From Rhodospirillaceae bacterium (GTDB taxonomy: Bacteria; Pseudomonadota; Alphaproteobacteria; Thalassobaculales; Thalassobaculaceae): a stretch of DNA of 18,992 nucleotides. Below the pieces are notes generated by a model, which saw only the letters and a program-made list of their open reading frames with translations, did no database searches and was not told the DNA's origin. The translations under genes were made by a program, and so were the position numbers. Every line of letters starts with the position of its first letter. The stretch's first letter is position 1. The stretch covers positions 1 to 18,992 of the forward strand of contig PCAV01000139.1 in the NCBI GenBank assembly GCA_002730675.1, read 5' to 3'. Below, piece after piece: positions 7,537 to 16,135 of this stretch.

Positions 7537-8049
7537 TTAATTTAATAAACGTCCATCTATTATTTTAGCGCCCTCATGCCTTAGCAAAAAAGCTTTGTTC
7601 TCTAGCCCTCCAGAAAATCCAGTGAGCGATTGGTTAGAACCGATAACCCTGTGACAAGGAATAACAACTGGAATAGGATTTGCACCAATCGCTTTACCCA
7701 CTGCTCGTACAGCTGTCGGGCGTCCAATTGATAAAGCCACTTCCGCATATGTCCTTGTTTCGCCAAAAGGAATTTTATCTAATTCTTCCCAAACTCGTTT
7801 TTGAAAATCAGTGCCAGTTAAAAATCTAGGTATACTGAGATACTTTGTTTGATTATTAAAGTAAGCCTCCAATTGCGCGACGATCGACCCAAAACTTGAA
7901 CTTTCCTCAATCCACTCGCACATATTATCTCTAGGTTGCTGTGCTTTTAAAATAACTAGATATTGAAGGCAGTCACCACTCCCAACCAGTCGTAGAGGAC
8001 CAATAGGGCTTTCTATATCTCTATATAATAGTTTTGTTAATTGCCGCAT
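7537..8049 (-). CDS. Methylated-DNA--[protein]-cysteine S-methyltransferase (Ogt/MGMT type)
   Basis: A 170-residue suicide repair protein that moves alkyl groups from O6-alkylguanine to its own cysteine. The acceptor C132 sits in IPCHRVIG, preceded by GANPIPVV; R115 in the helix-turn-helix (TAVRAVGKAIG) is the base-flipping arginine. The N-terminal ribonuclease-like domain is short (about 1-75). Length matches stand-alone Ogt enzymes, and there is no AdaA domain. ATG at 8047-8049 has GGGGAG about seven bases upstream. It is divergent from the FAD oxidoreductase at 8151, sharing a region of about 100 bases. It lies 63 bases upstream, on the same strand, of the dioxygenase remnant. TfdA-type enzymes are related to AlkB only at superfamily level, so the pairing is probably coincidence. 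Confidence 0.93.
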   Translation of the reverse strand: MRQLTKLLYRDIESPIGPLRLVGSGDCLQYLVILKAQQPRDNMCEWIEESSSFGSIVAQLEAYFNNQTKYLSIPRFLTGTDFQKRVWEELDKIPFGETRTYAEVALSIGRPTAVRAVGKAIGANPIPVVIPCHRVIGSNQSLTGFSGGLENKAFLLRHEGAKIIDGRLLN

Positions 8050-8150
8050 TGTTTGACTCCCCGTAAAGAACTTAAATAGATAAGACTTTTTTAGCCAGCA
8101 TCTTGTTTCTGAATATTGACTGTTTGAACTCAGAAAAGTTTAATGAAAAA

Positions 8151-9419
8151 ATGGAAGAAAAATATATATCGCTTTGGGATAAATCAGCCGAAGAGAATGA
8201 CTACACAGGCCACTTCGAAACATCAAGAGATGCAGACGTTATTGTTGTAGGTGGCGGCTTTACCGGTTTATCTACAGCTTACCACGGGGCCAAACTTGGA
8301 CTTGATATACATGTTTTAGAAGCCCATAAAATTGGATATGGTGGCTCAGGCCGCAACACAGGTTTGGTAAATGCTGGATTATGGTTACCCCCTCAAGACG
8401 TGAATAAAAAATTGGGGGCTGAAACAGCTGCAAGTTTGATTGAAACATTAGGGAAGATGCCCGAGTACGTCTTCTCCTTAATCGAGAAACATCAAATTCA
8501 GTGTGAAGCAACCCAGAATGGAACTATTCACGCGGCGCATTCCCTAGCAGGACTCAAGAATTTAGAGGCCCGCGCCCTAGAGTGGCAACGTTTAGGTGCA
8601 CCTGTCGAATTACTTACGGCGAGCGAAACGGAGAGTAAAACGGGCACCAAGAGGTTCTGCGGTGGCTTACTGGATAATCGTGCTGGAACGATCAACCCTA
8701 TGGGGTATGTGCGAGGACTAGCTAGAATAGCGCTTGCCGCCGGAGCGAGAATATCAACTGGAATTCATGTCGAAAAGCTCACGACAGAAAATGGTTTATG
8801 GCAGGTTCAATTTGGGGAGCAGATACTGCGAGCAAAGACTGTTATCTTAGCAACAAATGCATATACCGATAATCTTTGGCCTGGACTAAAACAAACATTC
8901 ACAAAAATTAATTACTTCAATATCGCGACAACCCCAATTAATGAGAAGTTATATTCTGTTCTACCTGAAGGGCATGGACTTTGGGATACAGGAAAAATTA
9001 TGTTTTCCTTACGAAAAGATATTCACGGTCGACTCGTCATAGGATCGATGGGTTCGATAGTAAAGGGCATGGAAAAGATGTCTGAAAGATGGGCTGTTCG
9101 AAATCTTCGCCGGCTGTACCCAGAACTGGGTGAAATCAATATTGAAAATGCTTGGCACGGAAATATCGCCATGACGCCCAATCACCTTTTTAGAATTCAT
9201 AAACTTGCTGATAATCTCTACACCCCAATTGGATACAATGGACGAGGCATAACCACTGGGACAATGTTCGGCAAAGTGTTTGCTGAGCTTCTTACAGGAA
9301 AAGAAGAGGCAAAGTTACCAGTTCCTATTACTCCGCTATCACCCGTAAAAGGCAGGTTATTAAAGCAAAACCTCATGCATCTGGCCTTTACCGTCAATCA
9401 ATTCGTCAAATCGCTATAA
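8151..9419 (+). CDS. DAO-family FAD-dependent amine/amino-acid oxidoreductase
   Basis: A 422-residue flavoprotein of the D-amino-acid oxidase fold, closest in layout to gamma-glutamylputrescine oxidase and related amine oxidases. VVGGGFTGLSTAYH (32-45) binds the ADP part of FAD, E57 ends the second strand, and YGGSGRNTGLVNAG (63-76) matches the conserved 'GASGRNGGQ' motif. The C-terminal YNGRGITTGTMFGK is the second flavin contact. The frame extends upstream to a TTG at 8103, but ATG at 8151 is preferred because relatives begin with a short '...SLWDxTA' stretch, here MEEKYISLWDKSAEEND. The substrate is probably a secondary or primary amine, but no polyamine genes are adjacent, so puuB is not claimed. 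It may be co-transcribed with paaI, 66 bases downstream. Confidence 0.88.
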   Translation: MEEKYISLWDKSAEENDYTGHFETSRDADVIVVGGGFTGLSTAYHGAKLGLDIHVLEAHKIGYGGSGRNTGLVNAGLWLPPQDVNKKLGAETAASLIETLGKMPEYVFSLIEKHQIQCEATQNGTIHAAHSLAGLKNLEARALEWQRLGAPVELLTASETESKTGTKRFCGGLLDNRAGTINPMGYVRGLARIALAAGARISTGIHVEKLTTENGLWQVQFGEQILRAKTVILATNAYTDNLWPGLKQTFTKINYFNIATTPINEKLYSVLPEGHGLWDTGKIMFSLRKDIHGRLVIGSMGSIVKGMEKMSERWAVRNLRRLYPELGEINIENAWHGNIAMTPNHLFRIHKLADNLYTPIGYNGRGITTGTMFGKVFAELLTGKEEAKLPVPITPLSPVKGRLLKQNLMHLAFTVNQFVKSL

Positions 9420-9485
9420 TTTGGTACTGAAATATAAAGCGCAGAGGCCAAGCTATATCAAACTACAAAGCAAGGTGCAGTTCCG

Positions 9486-9914
9486 ATGAATTCTAAAGAA
9501 ACGGCGAAAAAAGTCGCTTCAAAAATATTGGAACGTGATAAGACTTGTCGATCGATGGGGATATGCTTGGAGTACGTAAATGAAGGTACAGCTACCTTGT
9601 CTTTAGAGATTAAAGAGCAACACATAAATGGACATGGTATTTGCCACGGAGGAGTAATCTTTACACTTTCAGATAGTGCTTTTGCTTTTGCCTGTAATAG
9701 TCGCAATGCAGCGAGTGTCGCTCAACACGCGAGTGTCACTTTCATAAAGTCTGCAGAATTAGGAGACAAGCTCTTTGCGACAGCAAAAGAAATAAGTCTC
9801 GTAAAACGTAACGGTATTTACGACGTGACGGTAACAAATCAAAATGCCAATGTGATAGCAGAGTTTCGAGGATACTCCAGAACGATCAAAGGCCCTGTGC
9901 TCAAGGAAAATTAA
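9486..9914 (+). CDS. paaI: PaaI-type hydroxyphenylacetyl-CoA thioesterase (hotdog fold)
   Basis: A 142-residue hotdog thioesterase. The core NGHGICHGGVIFTLSDSAFA (48-67), continuing into FACNSRN, is the PaaI signature, with D63 as the catalytic aspartate and H54/G55 at the substrate carbonyl. GIYDVTVTNQ and FRGYSRTI near the C-terminus are also typical. PaaI hydrolyses aryl-CoA esters and is thought to release CoA trapped by dead-end intermediates of the aerobic phenylacetate pathway. No other paa genes (epoxidase, ligase, isomerase) are visible, so here it may be a general CoA-rescue enzyme or serve genes elsewhere. ATG at 9486 has AAGGTG about eight bases upstream. Confidence 0.9.
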   Translation: MNSKETAKKVASKILERDKTCRSMGICLEYVNEGTATLSLEIKEQHINGHGICHGGVIFTLSDSAFAFACNSRNAASVAQHASVTFIKSAELGDKLFATAKEISLVKRNGIYDVTVTNQNANVIAEFRGYSRTIKGPVLKEN

Positions 9915-10086
9915 AAAATTATCTCAGGCCTGTTTAATTTGGTATTGGGAATTTCAAACAAAAAGCAACCCGATTGGTCCCATTATGGAAATTCTATGTT
10001 CTGAATTCTGATGGTTTTGCGTGCTGCAGTTAAGTGCTATTTTTCTTTTTTTATTATTTTTTTTTGCATCACCAGAAATTTTCGTT

Positions 10087-11001
10087 ATGAGAAATTTACA
10101 GATCTATCGTTATGTCGATACTATCTCTCGCACCGGTTCCATAAGAAAAGCGGCAGATCGCCTAAATATAACAAGTTCAGCGTTGAACCGAAGAATCCTC
10201 TCTTTAGAAGACGAACTTGGCTTTCAAATATTTGAGCGTATCGGCAATGGTGTGCGACTAAACACTGCAGGTGAGTTGGTCGTCGTTATGTTTCGAAAAC
10301 AACTAGCTGAAGCTGAACGATTAAAATCTCAATTAGCAGACTTATCTGGAATCCGTCGCGGTCACGTTTCAATAGTTTGCAATCAAGCATTACTAACTTA
10401 TTTTCTGCCCAATCAAATATATAAATATCAATCAGAGTTCCCAAATGTCACATTTGATATACAAGTAAAAGACGGCGAACAAGCTATGGACAGTCTACGA
10501 GACTATAGTGCTGATCTGGCGCTTGTGTTTGAGTTTTCATCAATGAAAACAGCAGACTTACAAAGCATTTGCACCGTGCGACAACCCATTCAAGCAATAA
10601 TGGCAACGAACCATCCTTTAAGTACTCGAAAGCGTCTACAACTGATCGATTGTCAAGATTACCCGCTAGCTTTACCTGGTAATCCACAATCGTTAAGGGA
10701 TATATTGGAACTGACTGCTAGCAAAACGTCTACACCATTAACCCCAATATTAACATCCGATGACTTCACCTTTTTGAGAAACTATGTTGGCTTAGGAGAA
10801 GCCATTTCCTTTGAACTACCAATTGGCCTGCCGTTGGATAACTCAAACTTTGACTTAATCAATATTCCATTAGAACTATCTGGTGATTTGAGCGGACTAC
10901 TGCATTTGGCTCAACTTAAAGATCGTACCCTACAAGTAGCAGCCGCTCGTTTTGCTGACCAATTATCGCAAACATTTTTCAGCAAATTTGATACGAATTA
11001 G
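10087..11001 (+). CDS. LysR-type transcriptional regulator
   Basis: A 304-residue LTTR. The N-terminal winged helix-turn-helix spans residues 5-62, with TGSIRKAADRLNITSSALNR as recognition region and LEDELGFQIFER as the wing. A linker helix (AEAERLKSQLADL) leads to the two-lobed effector domain starting near GHVSIVCNQ. The frame is open to a GTG at 10021, which would add 22 very hydrophobic residues ahead of the HTH. That is not expected of a cytosolic LTTR, so the ATG at 10087 is chosen, although its ribosome site is weak. LTTRs usually act on a divergent neighbour, but here the flanking genes run in the same direction, so the target cannot be inferred; autoregulation is likely. Confidence 0.9.
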   Translation: MRNLQIYRYVDTISRTGSIRKAADRLNITSSALNRRILSLEDELGFQIFERIGNGVRLNTAGELVVVMFRKQLAEAERLKSQLADLSGIRRGHVSIVCNQALLTYFLPNQIYKYQSEFPNVTFDIQVKDGEQAMDSLRDYSADLALVFEFSSMKTADLQSICTVRQPIQAIMATNHPLSTRKRLQLIDCQDYPLALPGNPQSLRDILELTASKTSTPLTPILTSDDFTFLRNYVGLGEAISFELPIGLPLDNSNFDLINIPLELSGDLSGLLHLAQLKDRTLQVAAARFADQLSQTFFSKFDTN

Positions 11002-11204
11002 TACTCGGTGTAACCTTCTTATATAGGTGTGCTGTTTATGCATACCTGTTGGAACTAAAAAGCAGCAGACATCAGTAGCTCTGTCGCTAAACTTAAAATA
11101 TTACACTTTTATGTCATTAGATGAATATTAAGTTTGCACGTTCTAGCTATTCCAATAGGGGTCAACCTATAGTTATCAAATAAAACTAATCATTGGATGA
11201 TTAC

Positions 11205-11615
11205 ATGGATATTGCAAAAAAAGTGATAATTTCTCACCACCAAGCAATGAATGAGTGTAATACAGAAGCTTACTTGAACACAATCTGCTTCCCTTTCACC
11301 TTTCATCGCTATGATGGTCACTTCTACAGAGTAGCCAATATTGAAAACTATAAAAATGAACATCCCATGCCATGGGAACTCATCAGAAATTATGACCAAA
11401 ATTGGTCCTACACCGAGTTAGAGGAGCTGGAGGAAGTAATAAAAAGCAACACTCAGCTTGCCTACAAGTTGGTCGCTCGAAGAATTAATTCAGGAGGCAA
11501 AACGAGCACAATTTTTCAAGCCATTTGGGTTCTTGGACAAATCGGGGATACCTGGGGTGTGCAAACCCGGTATAACCTCGGCATTTTTAATGGAAATGCC
11601 CCTCTAGCGGCGTAA
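11205..11615 (+). CDS. NTF2/SnoaL-like small protein, function unknown
   Basis: A 136-residue protein with the layout of the NTF2-like superfamily: an N-terminal helix (IAKKVIISHHQAMNECNTEAYLNTI) followed by FPFTFHRYDGHFYRV, another helix, and a sheet of VARRIN, TIFQAIWVLG and WGVQTRYNLG. There is no signal peptide. An in-frame TTG four codons earlier (11193) is possible, but GGA lies about seven bases before the ATG at 11205, so that is used. NTF2-like folds serve as isomerases, hydratases, dehydratases or plain binding proteins, and no catalytic residues can be assigned. It lies between the LTTR and the PRISE reductase with gaps of about 200 bases on each side, so co-transcription is not shown. 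Confidence 0.7.
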   Translation: MDIAKKVIISHHQAMNECNTEAYLNTICFPFTFHRYDGHFYRVANIENYKNEHPMPWELIRNYDQNWSYTELEELEEVIKSNTQLAYKLVARRINSGGKTSTIFQAIWVLGQIGDTWGVQTRYNLGIFNGNAPLAA

Positions 11616-11841
11616 AGTCCCAAAATTGAAATAGGTTCCTCACTTTTAAAAACGTTGTGTTCTAGCCTGGCAAACTCATTGTTTTGAATTTCAGATGAAC
11701 ATGTAGTGAGTTAACTTATGTTTGATCGACATGGTTGGCCTGGAACTAAAAAATAAGCATTTTCTAAGTTTCACCTTCGGGACCTCTTGCTGTATTCTGG
11801 TTTAAGAATGTTTTTGACGGCTGTAAATTATATGGATCACT

Positions 11842-12912
11842 ATGAATAAATTATTAGTTGTAGGCGCTACTGGCCTTTTAGGTAAAGCGACTATTAAATA
11901 TTTTAAAAACAAAAAAGATTGGAAGTGCGCTGGATTATCTCGTCGCCCACATAAGATAAGAAATGTTGAATATCTACAGGGAGACCTTTTGGATAAAGGT
12001 TCGATCGACAGACTACAGAGTAGATTGCACGATGTAACGCATGTGCTTTATGCGGCACTTTATGAAATGGATGATCTTCTTATTGGGTGGAGACATAGTG
12101 AGCAAATTAAAACTAACACCCTAATGTTTCAGAATTTAACTAGCGCCCTATCCCTTTATTCTCCAAAACTTCGGCACTTAAGTATATTACAAGGCACAAA
12201 AGCCTATGGTATTCATGTTGAACCAATGAAAGCACCCGCAAAAGAAAAATGGCCACGCCATGATCACGACAACTTCTACTGGCATCAAGAGGATATACTG
12301 AAACGCCTATCTAAAAAGAAAAACTGGTCTTTCAATATATGGCGCCCCCAAGTAGTTCTCGGGAACGCAACTGGAAGCCCTATGAATTTAATTGCCGCCG
12401 TCGCAGTATACGCAACTATTTGCAGAGAAACTGGAATGGCATTTTTTCAGCCTAAAGGAACCCCGATTGTTACCGAGGCGACTGATGCCGAACTTTTTGC
12501 TCGAGCATTAGAATGGGCGTTTAATGAAAAAAATGCTCAAAATCAGACATTTAATATTACAAATGGTGACGTTTTAATTTGGCATCATTTATGGCCCGAA
12601 ATTGCAAATTATTTTGATGTTCCATTGGGACAAAAACGAAATAGAACATTGTCGACAGCATTACCGAAGCTTGAAAAGGAATGGCGCGTTATTGTTGAAA
12701 AATATCAACTAAAAAAATTAACGCTAAAGGAATTAGTGGGAGGCTCCTGGCAGTTTCTAGATAGAGCACTTCGTGATGCTGGACCATCCCCTTCTCCTTC
12801 TCTCGTTTCTACAATCAAAATTAGAAAGATTGGTTTCAATGGCTGTATAGATACAAGTGAGTCGATACAAAAATATTTTATGGAAATGCGAAGAGAACGA
12901 TTGATACCTTAA
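11842..12912 (+). CDS. PRISE-type short-chain dehydrogenase/reductase (progesterone 5-beta-reductase/iridoid synthase-like)
   Basis: A 356-residue NAD(P)H-dependent reductase. GATGLLG (8-14) is the nucleotide-binding loop, and SRRP at 33-36 likely contacts the NADPH phosphate. The ordinary SDR YxxxK is replaced by the PRISE arrangement: K120 in LQGTKAYGIH and Y146 in NFYWHQEDIL, followed by WRPQVVLG and SPMNLIAAVAVYATICRETG, all matching this family. Members reduce activated C=C bonds of enones (1,4-reduction) in plants; bacterial homologues exist but their physiological substrates are mostly unknown. ATG at 11842 is the natural start, with the dinucleotide fold immediately after it. Convergent with the MFS gene. 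Confidence 0.87.
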   Translation: MNKLLVVGATGLLGKATIKYFKNKKDWKCAGLSRRPHKIRNVEYLQGDLLDKGSIDRLQSRLHDVTHVLYAALYEMDDLLIGWRHSEQIKTNTLMFQNLTSALSLYSPKLRHLSILQGTKAYGIHVEPMKAPAKEKWPRHDHDNFYWHQEDILKRLSKKKNWSFNIWRPQVVLGNATGSPMNLIAAVAVYATICRETGMAFFQPKGTPIVTEATDAELFARALEWAFNEKNAQNQTFNITNGDVLIWHHLWPEIANYFDVPLGQKRNRTLSTALPKLEKEWRVIVEKYQLKKLTLKELVGGSWQFLDRALRDAGPSPSPSLVSTIKIRKIGFNGCIDTSESIQKYFMEMRRERLIP

Positions 12913-12971
12913 ATAGGTTGGTGACTTTAAAAGCCGGGACAAATTACCTTTCCTATTAATAGCGTTTAAAT

Positions 12972-14132
12972 CTAAATTGCGTGTTTTATTTTTAAATGCT
13001 GAAAGCAGTAGTTGCTTGCCCCGGTTGCTAAAAATAACGCAACGGCAAATAATATTGGTAAGTTTACGTCTTTGGTGACGTCATATAACCAACCAGCTAC
13101 CGGCGGAGCGGTTGATTGAAGTAAGACTTGCCCCATAAAAAACACCCCCATTCCAATAGAGCGACTTTCAACCCGCATTGCCTCCGCGGACAACGCCATC
13201 AATATTCCCGCAGGGGCCATCCCTACTAATCCAAAAATTAGGACTGAAATAAGAGGCAATGGCAAATTTAATAACATTAAAAAACTTAGGGTACAGGCGC
13301 CCATACAGATATAAATAATAAGGTTTGGCCGTTTAGTTTTATCCGAAATGAAACCACAAATCGCACCGGAAAAGATCATTACCCAACTAGCCGCGCTAAC
13401 AATACTAGAAGCGGCCATCGCGCTATGACCTAAACTAATTAAGACAAGAGGAGAAAAACTTAAATAAACTACATAGCCAGCGTTGAAAAAACCCCAGGCC
13501 AATGATGCTGTTAGCGTCAGTAGAAGTTCAGATTTATTTAGGGAAAACTTAACGCTGCGATTTTCCCTCAACTCTTTTACTGGCACACGATAGAGTAATG
13601 TCATAAGAGCCGCGCTAGCAGCGCAATATAATGAAGCAATATAAAAAGCCCAACGCCAATCTAAAAAAACCGATAACCACCCATGGCCAACTTGTCCCAT
13701 TGCGATCCCAAAAGGCCAGGACATGACCAATACACTCATTGCAGTGGCCAATTCCTTTCCTTCAAACCAATCAATTAAAACTTTTGCAAAAAATATAGTT
13801 GAGACTACAAAGCCAATTCCACAAATAACTCTTCCCACGGATAAAAATCCAAATCCTTGGGAAAGGCCAGCAATTGTACCACCAAGGCTTAATGCAATTA
13901 AACCAAATCCAATGAGAGCTTTATCAGAGAAAAAATTTCCTGCTAACCCTGCAGGAATAGCCAAGAAAAGGCCTGGCAGCATAAATAGTCCTATTAGTGT
14001 TCCTATCTCCGCATAGTTAAGTGCGAGTTCGTAAATAACTTTGCCGCTAGTAGATCCCATTGTTTGGAATTGAAATCCAAGACTTATTCTAGTTATGAAA
14101 AGCAGCCCTAGAATAAACCAACGGTTATTCAT
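12972..14132 (-). CDS. MFS transporter
   Basis: A 386-residue integral membrane protein with about 12 hydrophobic helices in two six-helix halves, split by a charged central loop (PVKELRENRSVKFSLNKSE). GFISDKTKRP between helices 8 and 9 is a major-facilitator motif-A relative. The family exchanges or symports small solutes with protons; substrate unknown, layout reminiscent of CynX/NimT-like or organic-anion carriers. The frame extends 13 codons upstream, but ATG at 14130-14132 has GGAAGTGA directly upstream and is followed at once by the first helix. The gene lies on the same strand as the 2-hydroxyacyl-CoA lyase, 161 bases downstream and beyond a hairpin, so it may import that enzyme's precursor, but this is inference. 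Confidence 0.88.
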   Translation of the reverse strand: MNNRWFILGLLFITRISLGFQFQTMGSTSGKVIYELALNYAEIGTLIGLFMLPGLFLAIPAGLAGNFFSDKALIGFGLIALSLGGTIAGLSQGFGFLSVGRVICGIGFVVSTIFFAKVLIDWFEGKELATAMSVLVMSWPFGIAMGQVGHGWLSVFLDWRWAFYIASLYCAASAALMTLLYRVPVKELRENRSVKFSLNKSELLLTLTASLAWGFFNAGYVVYLSFSPLVLISLGHSAMAASSIVSAASWVMIFSGAICGFISDKTKRPNLIIYICMGACTLSFLMLLNLPLPLISVLIFGLVGMAPAGILMALSAEAMRVESRSIGMGVFFMGQVLLQSTAPPVAGWLYDVTKDVNLPILFAVALFLATGASNYCFQHLKIKHAI

Positions 14133-14253
14133 TTCACTTCCACAAAAAAGACAAAATATACACCAGCCCACCTAGACTTTTTAAAAGTAAGAGCAATTTG
14201 GACGAGATAGCCAACTTAATCCTGAAAAATCGAGCAAAAGTCTGTGGTGAAAC

Positions 14254-14272
14254 AGGGGCCTTTTGGGCCCCT
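14254..14272 (-). terminator. GC-rich hairpin after the 2-hydroxyacyl-CoA lyase gene
   Basis: AGGGGCC and GGCCCCT form a perfect 7-bp stem around a five-base loop, about 20 bases past the lyase stop on the minus strand. The following tract (GTTTC) is T-poor, so termination may be partial, allowing some read-through into the MFS gene. Confidence 0.55.
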
Positions 14273-14293
14273 ATCTCTTTAAATTAAACGTAA

Positions 14294-15952
14294 TTATGAA
14301 TTCCATGCAAATTTTTGAGGTTTACGTGACGAGTTTTGAGAAATCACGATATTGACCAATGCTGGTCCTGGAAAAGCCATCGCCGCTTCTAATGCAGCGG
14401 GAATGTCGTTTGGATCTTCGACAAAGAAACCTTTTCCACCAAAATCTTCCATCATCTTGTCGTAACGTGCACCATATATTAAAGCATTAGGCTTCAGTTT
14501 CATCATCGGGTCATCTGGAATTTCTGGCATGCCAGGTCCAATACCACCGTTGTTTAGTACAACGATTTTGGCAGGTAAATTATAACGTACTAATGTCTCC
14601 ATCTCCATCCCAGAGAACCCTATAGCTGAGTCCCCAGACAGATGAATAACTGGCCGGTCTGGGTGAACAACACATGCTGCAACTGCATGCCCAAGACCAA
14701 CTCCCATAGTACCGTATGTTCCAGCATTTAAACATGAACGAGCATTTGAAACAGGTAACTGAGTAAGCCCTATATCCATTGTACCTGCACCTTCAGCACT
14801 CAAAATTGCATTATCAGGCATCCATGCTGCTACATCTCTTAAGGCTCGATAATAGCCTGCCGGAGCTGTGTCATCATTTACCTGCGCTTTAATGGTCTCT
14901 ACGTTAGATGAAATTTTTTCACCTAATGCGGTCCGCCATGGTGTATCTTTTGGGTAAAACCACTGCCGGCCATCCAAAGCTTGATTCATCTGGCTCATAA
15001 TTGCTTTACCATCGCCCACTAAAGCTACTTCGGCAGGCTTGTTATGGCCTATTTCTTCTGGCGAGATGTCTAATTGAATTACCTTTACATCTGGAGAAAA
15101 CCTCGGTGGTAGACCGAAGTGGAATATCCAATTAAAGCGTGCACCCATAAGAAAAACAACATCGGCCTGTTGCAAGGCCAATGTTCTAGCAGCTGAGGCG
15201 GCGAGCGGATGATCGTCCGGAATTACACCTTTACCCATTGGCGATCTTACGAAAGGGAGCTGAGTTCGATCAATAAAGGCCCGCACCTCGTCTTCAGCTT
15301 GCGCCCAAGCCATGCCCTTACCTACTAAGACCAGGGGCCGCTCTGCACTCTCAAGAACATTTAAAGCAGCTTCAATATTTTCGGCAGGTGCAATCATTTT
15401 TGGTGGCTCTGGAACGCGATCAACCTTTATTATATCGTCGAGCTCACATTCACCCTGAATAATGTCATCCGGCATATCTATGTAACAGGCGCCGGGGCGG
15501 CCATAGATTGAATGACGGGTGGCCATCTCGACGTAGTATGGAATACGTTCCACACTGTCAACGGCATGTGAAAATTTACAAAATGGACTTGTGATAAGAA
15601 CCTGTCGCTCTTCTTGGAAAGCACCCATTCCACCTCGGTAGGTTTGAGAAGCGCCACCGATTAGTATCATTGGCCAGCAATTCTGTTGAGCATTTGCTAA
15701 TCCTGCCAGACCATGCACAACGCCAGGTCCTGTCACAACGATGCAAGCTCCGGGTCGGCCAGTCATATAGCCATATGCCTGAGCAGCATAGGAAGCTGCT
15801 TGCTCGTTACGCATCCCAACATAATTGATGCCTTCTTTTTGTGCTGCCTCCGCGATTGGTCCTACCGGGAAACCCACTACACCGAATAAATGATCAATTC
15901 CCTGTTCCTTGAGACTCCGAGCGATCAGGGTCGCACCATTGATCTTCGCCAT
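14294..15952 (-). CDS. 2-hydroxyacyl-CoA lyase (ThDP-dependent, HACL1/oxalyl-CoA decarboxylase family)
   Basis: A 552-residue thiamine-diphosphate enzyme with the three-domain layout of acetolactate synthase relatives. E50 (GMRNEQAA) is the cofactor-activating glutamate; GDSAIGFSGMEMETLVRYN, beginning at 440, ending in NN (467-468), is the ThDP/Mg motif. RGGMGAFQEERQ (106-117), SPMGKGVIPDDHP and ARFNWIFHFGLPPRF match 2-hydroxyacyl-CoA lyases closely. Oxalyl-CoA decarboxylases carry a different loop (a YEE-type motif) at the GAFQE position, and no formyl-CoA transferase is nearby. Expected reaction: cleavage of a 2-hydroxyacyl-CoA into formyl-CoA and an aldehyde (alpha-oxidation), possibly the reverse ligation. 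ATG at 15950-15952 follows GGAGG by eight bases. It is divergent from the metallophosphoesterase; the MFS gene lies downstream. Confidence 0.9.
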   Translation of the reverse strand: MAKINGATLIARSLKEQGIDHLFGVVGFPVGPIAEAAQKEGINYVGMRNEQAASYAAQAYGYMTGRPGACIVVTGPGVVHGLAGLANAQQNCWPMILIGGASQTYRGGMGAFQEERQVLITSPFCKFSHAVDSVERIPYYVEMATRHSIYGRPGACYIDMPDDIIQGECELDDIIKVDRVPEPPKMIAPAENIEAALNVLESAERPLVLVGKGMAWAQAEDEVRAFIDRTQLPFVRSPMGKGVIPDDHPLAASAARTLALQQADVVFLMGARFNWIFHFGLPPRFSPDVKVIQLDISPEEIGHNKPAEVALVGDGKAIMSQMNQALDGRQWFYPKDTPWRTALGEKISSNVETIKAQVNDDTAPAGYYRALRDVAAWMPDNAILSAEGAGTMDIGLTQLPVSNARSCLNAGTYGTMGVGLGHAVAACVVHPDRPVIHLSGDSAIGFSGMEMETLVRYNLPAKIVVLNNGGIGPGMPEIPDDPMMKLKPNALIYGARYDKMMEDFGGKGFFVEDPNDIPAALEAAMAFPGPALVNIVISQNSSRKPQKFAWNS

Positions 15953-16135
15953 TAATAATTCCTCCCATTTCGAAAATTCTATTTCAAGAGCAATTACATT
16001 ATGAGAATGAATAGAAAGAGGCTAGTGAATTTTGCATTTAACCAGACTGATGCTTAGTATTTTAATCGGTTTACATTTTTAAATGACAAGCAATACAATT
16101 ACTCAAAATATTTACCGAAGAATGGAAGTAAAAAA

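Noticed and set aside
10021..10086. Hydrophobic N-terminal extension making the LysR regulator look membrane-anchored
   Set aside because: It depends on a GTG start in a T-rich tract without a ribosome site; relatives start at the ATG just before the HTH.
11049..11754. TGGAACTAAAAA occurring near 11050 and again near 11741
   Set aside because: A 12-base AT-rich match in two intergenic gaps, with different flanks and no symmetric placement; likely chance.
14294..15952. Oxalyl-CoA decarboxylase or acetolactate synthase as the identity of the ThDP enzyme
   Set aside because: The GAFQE loop and the FNWIFHFGLPPRF segment match 2-hydroxyacyl-CoA lyases, the oxalyl-specific loop is absent, and no acetolactate regulatory subunit or formyl-CoA transferase gene is nearby.
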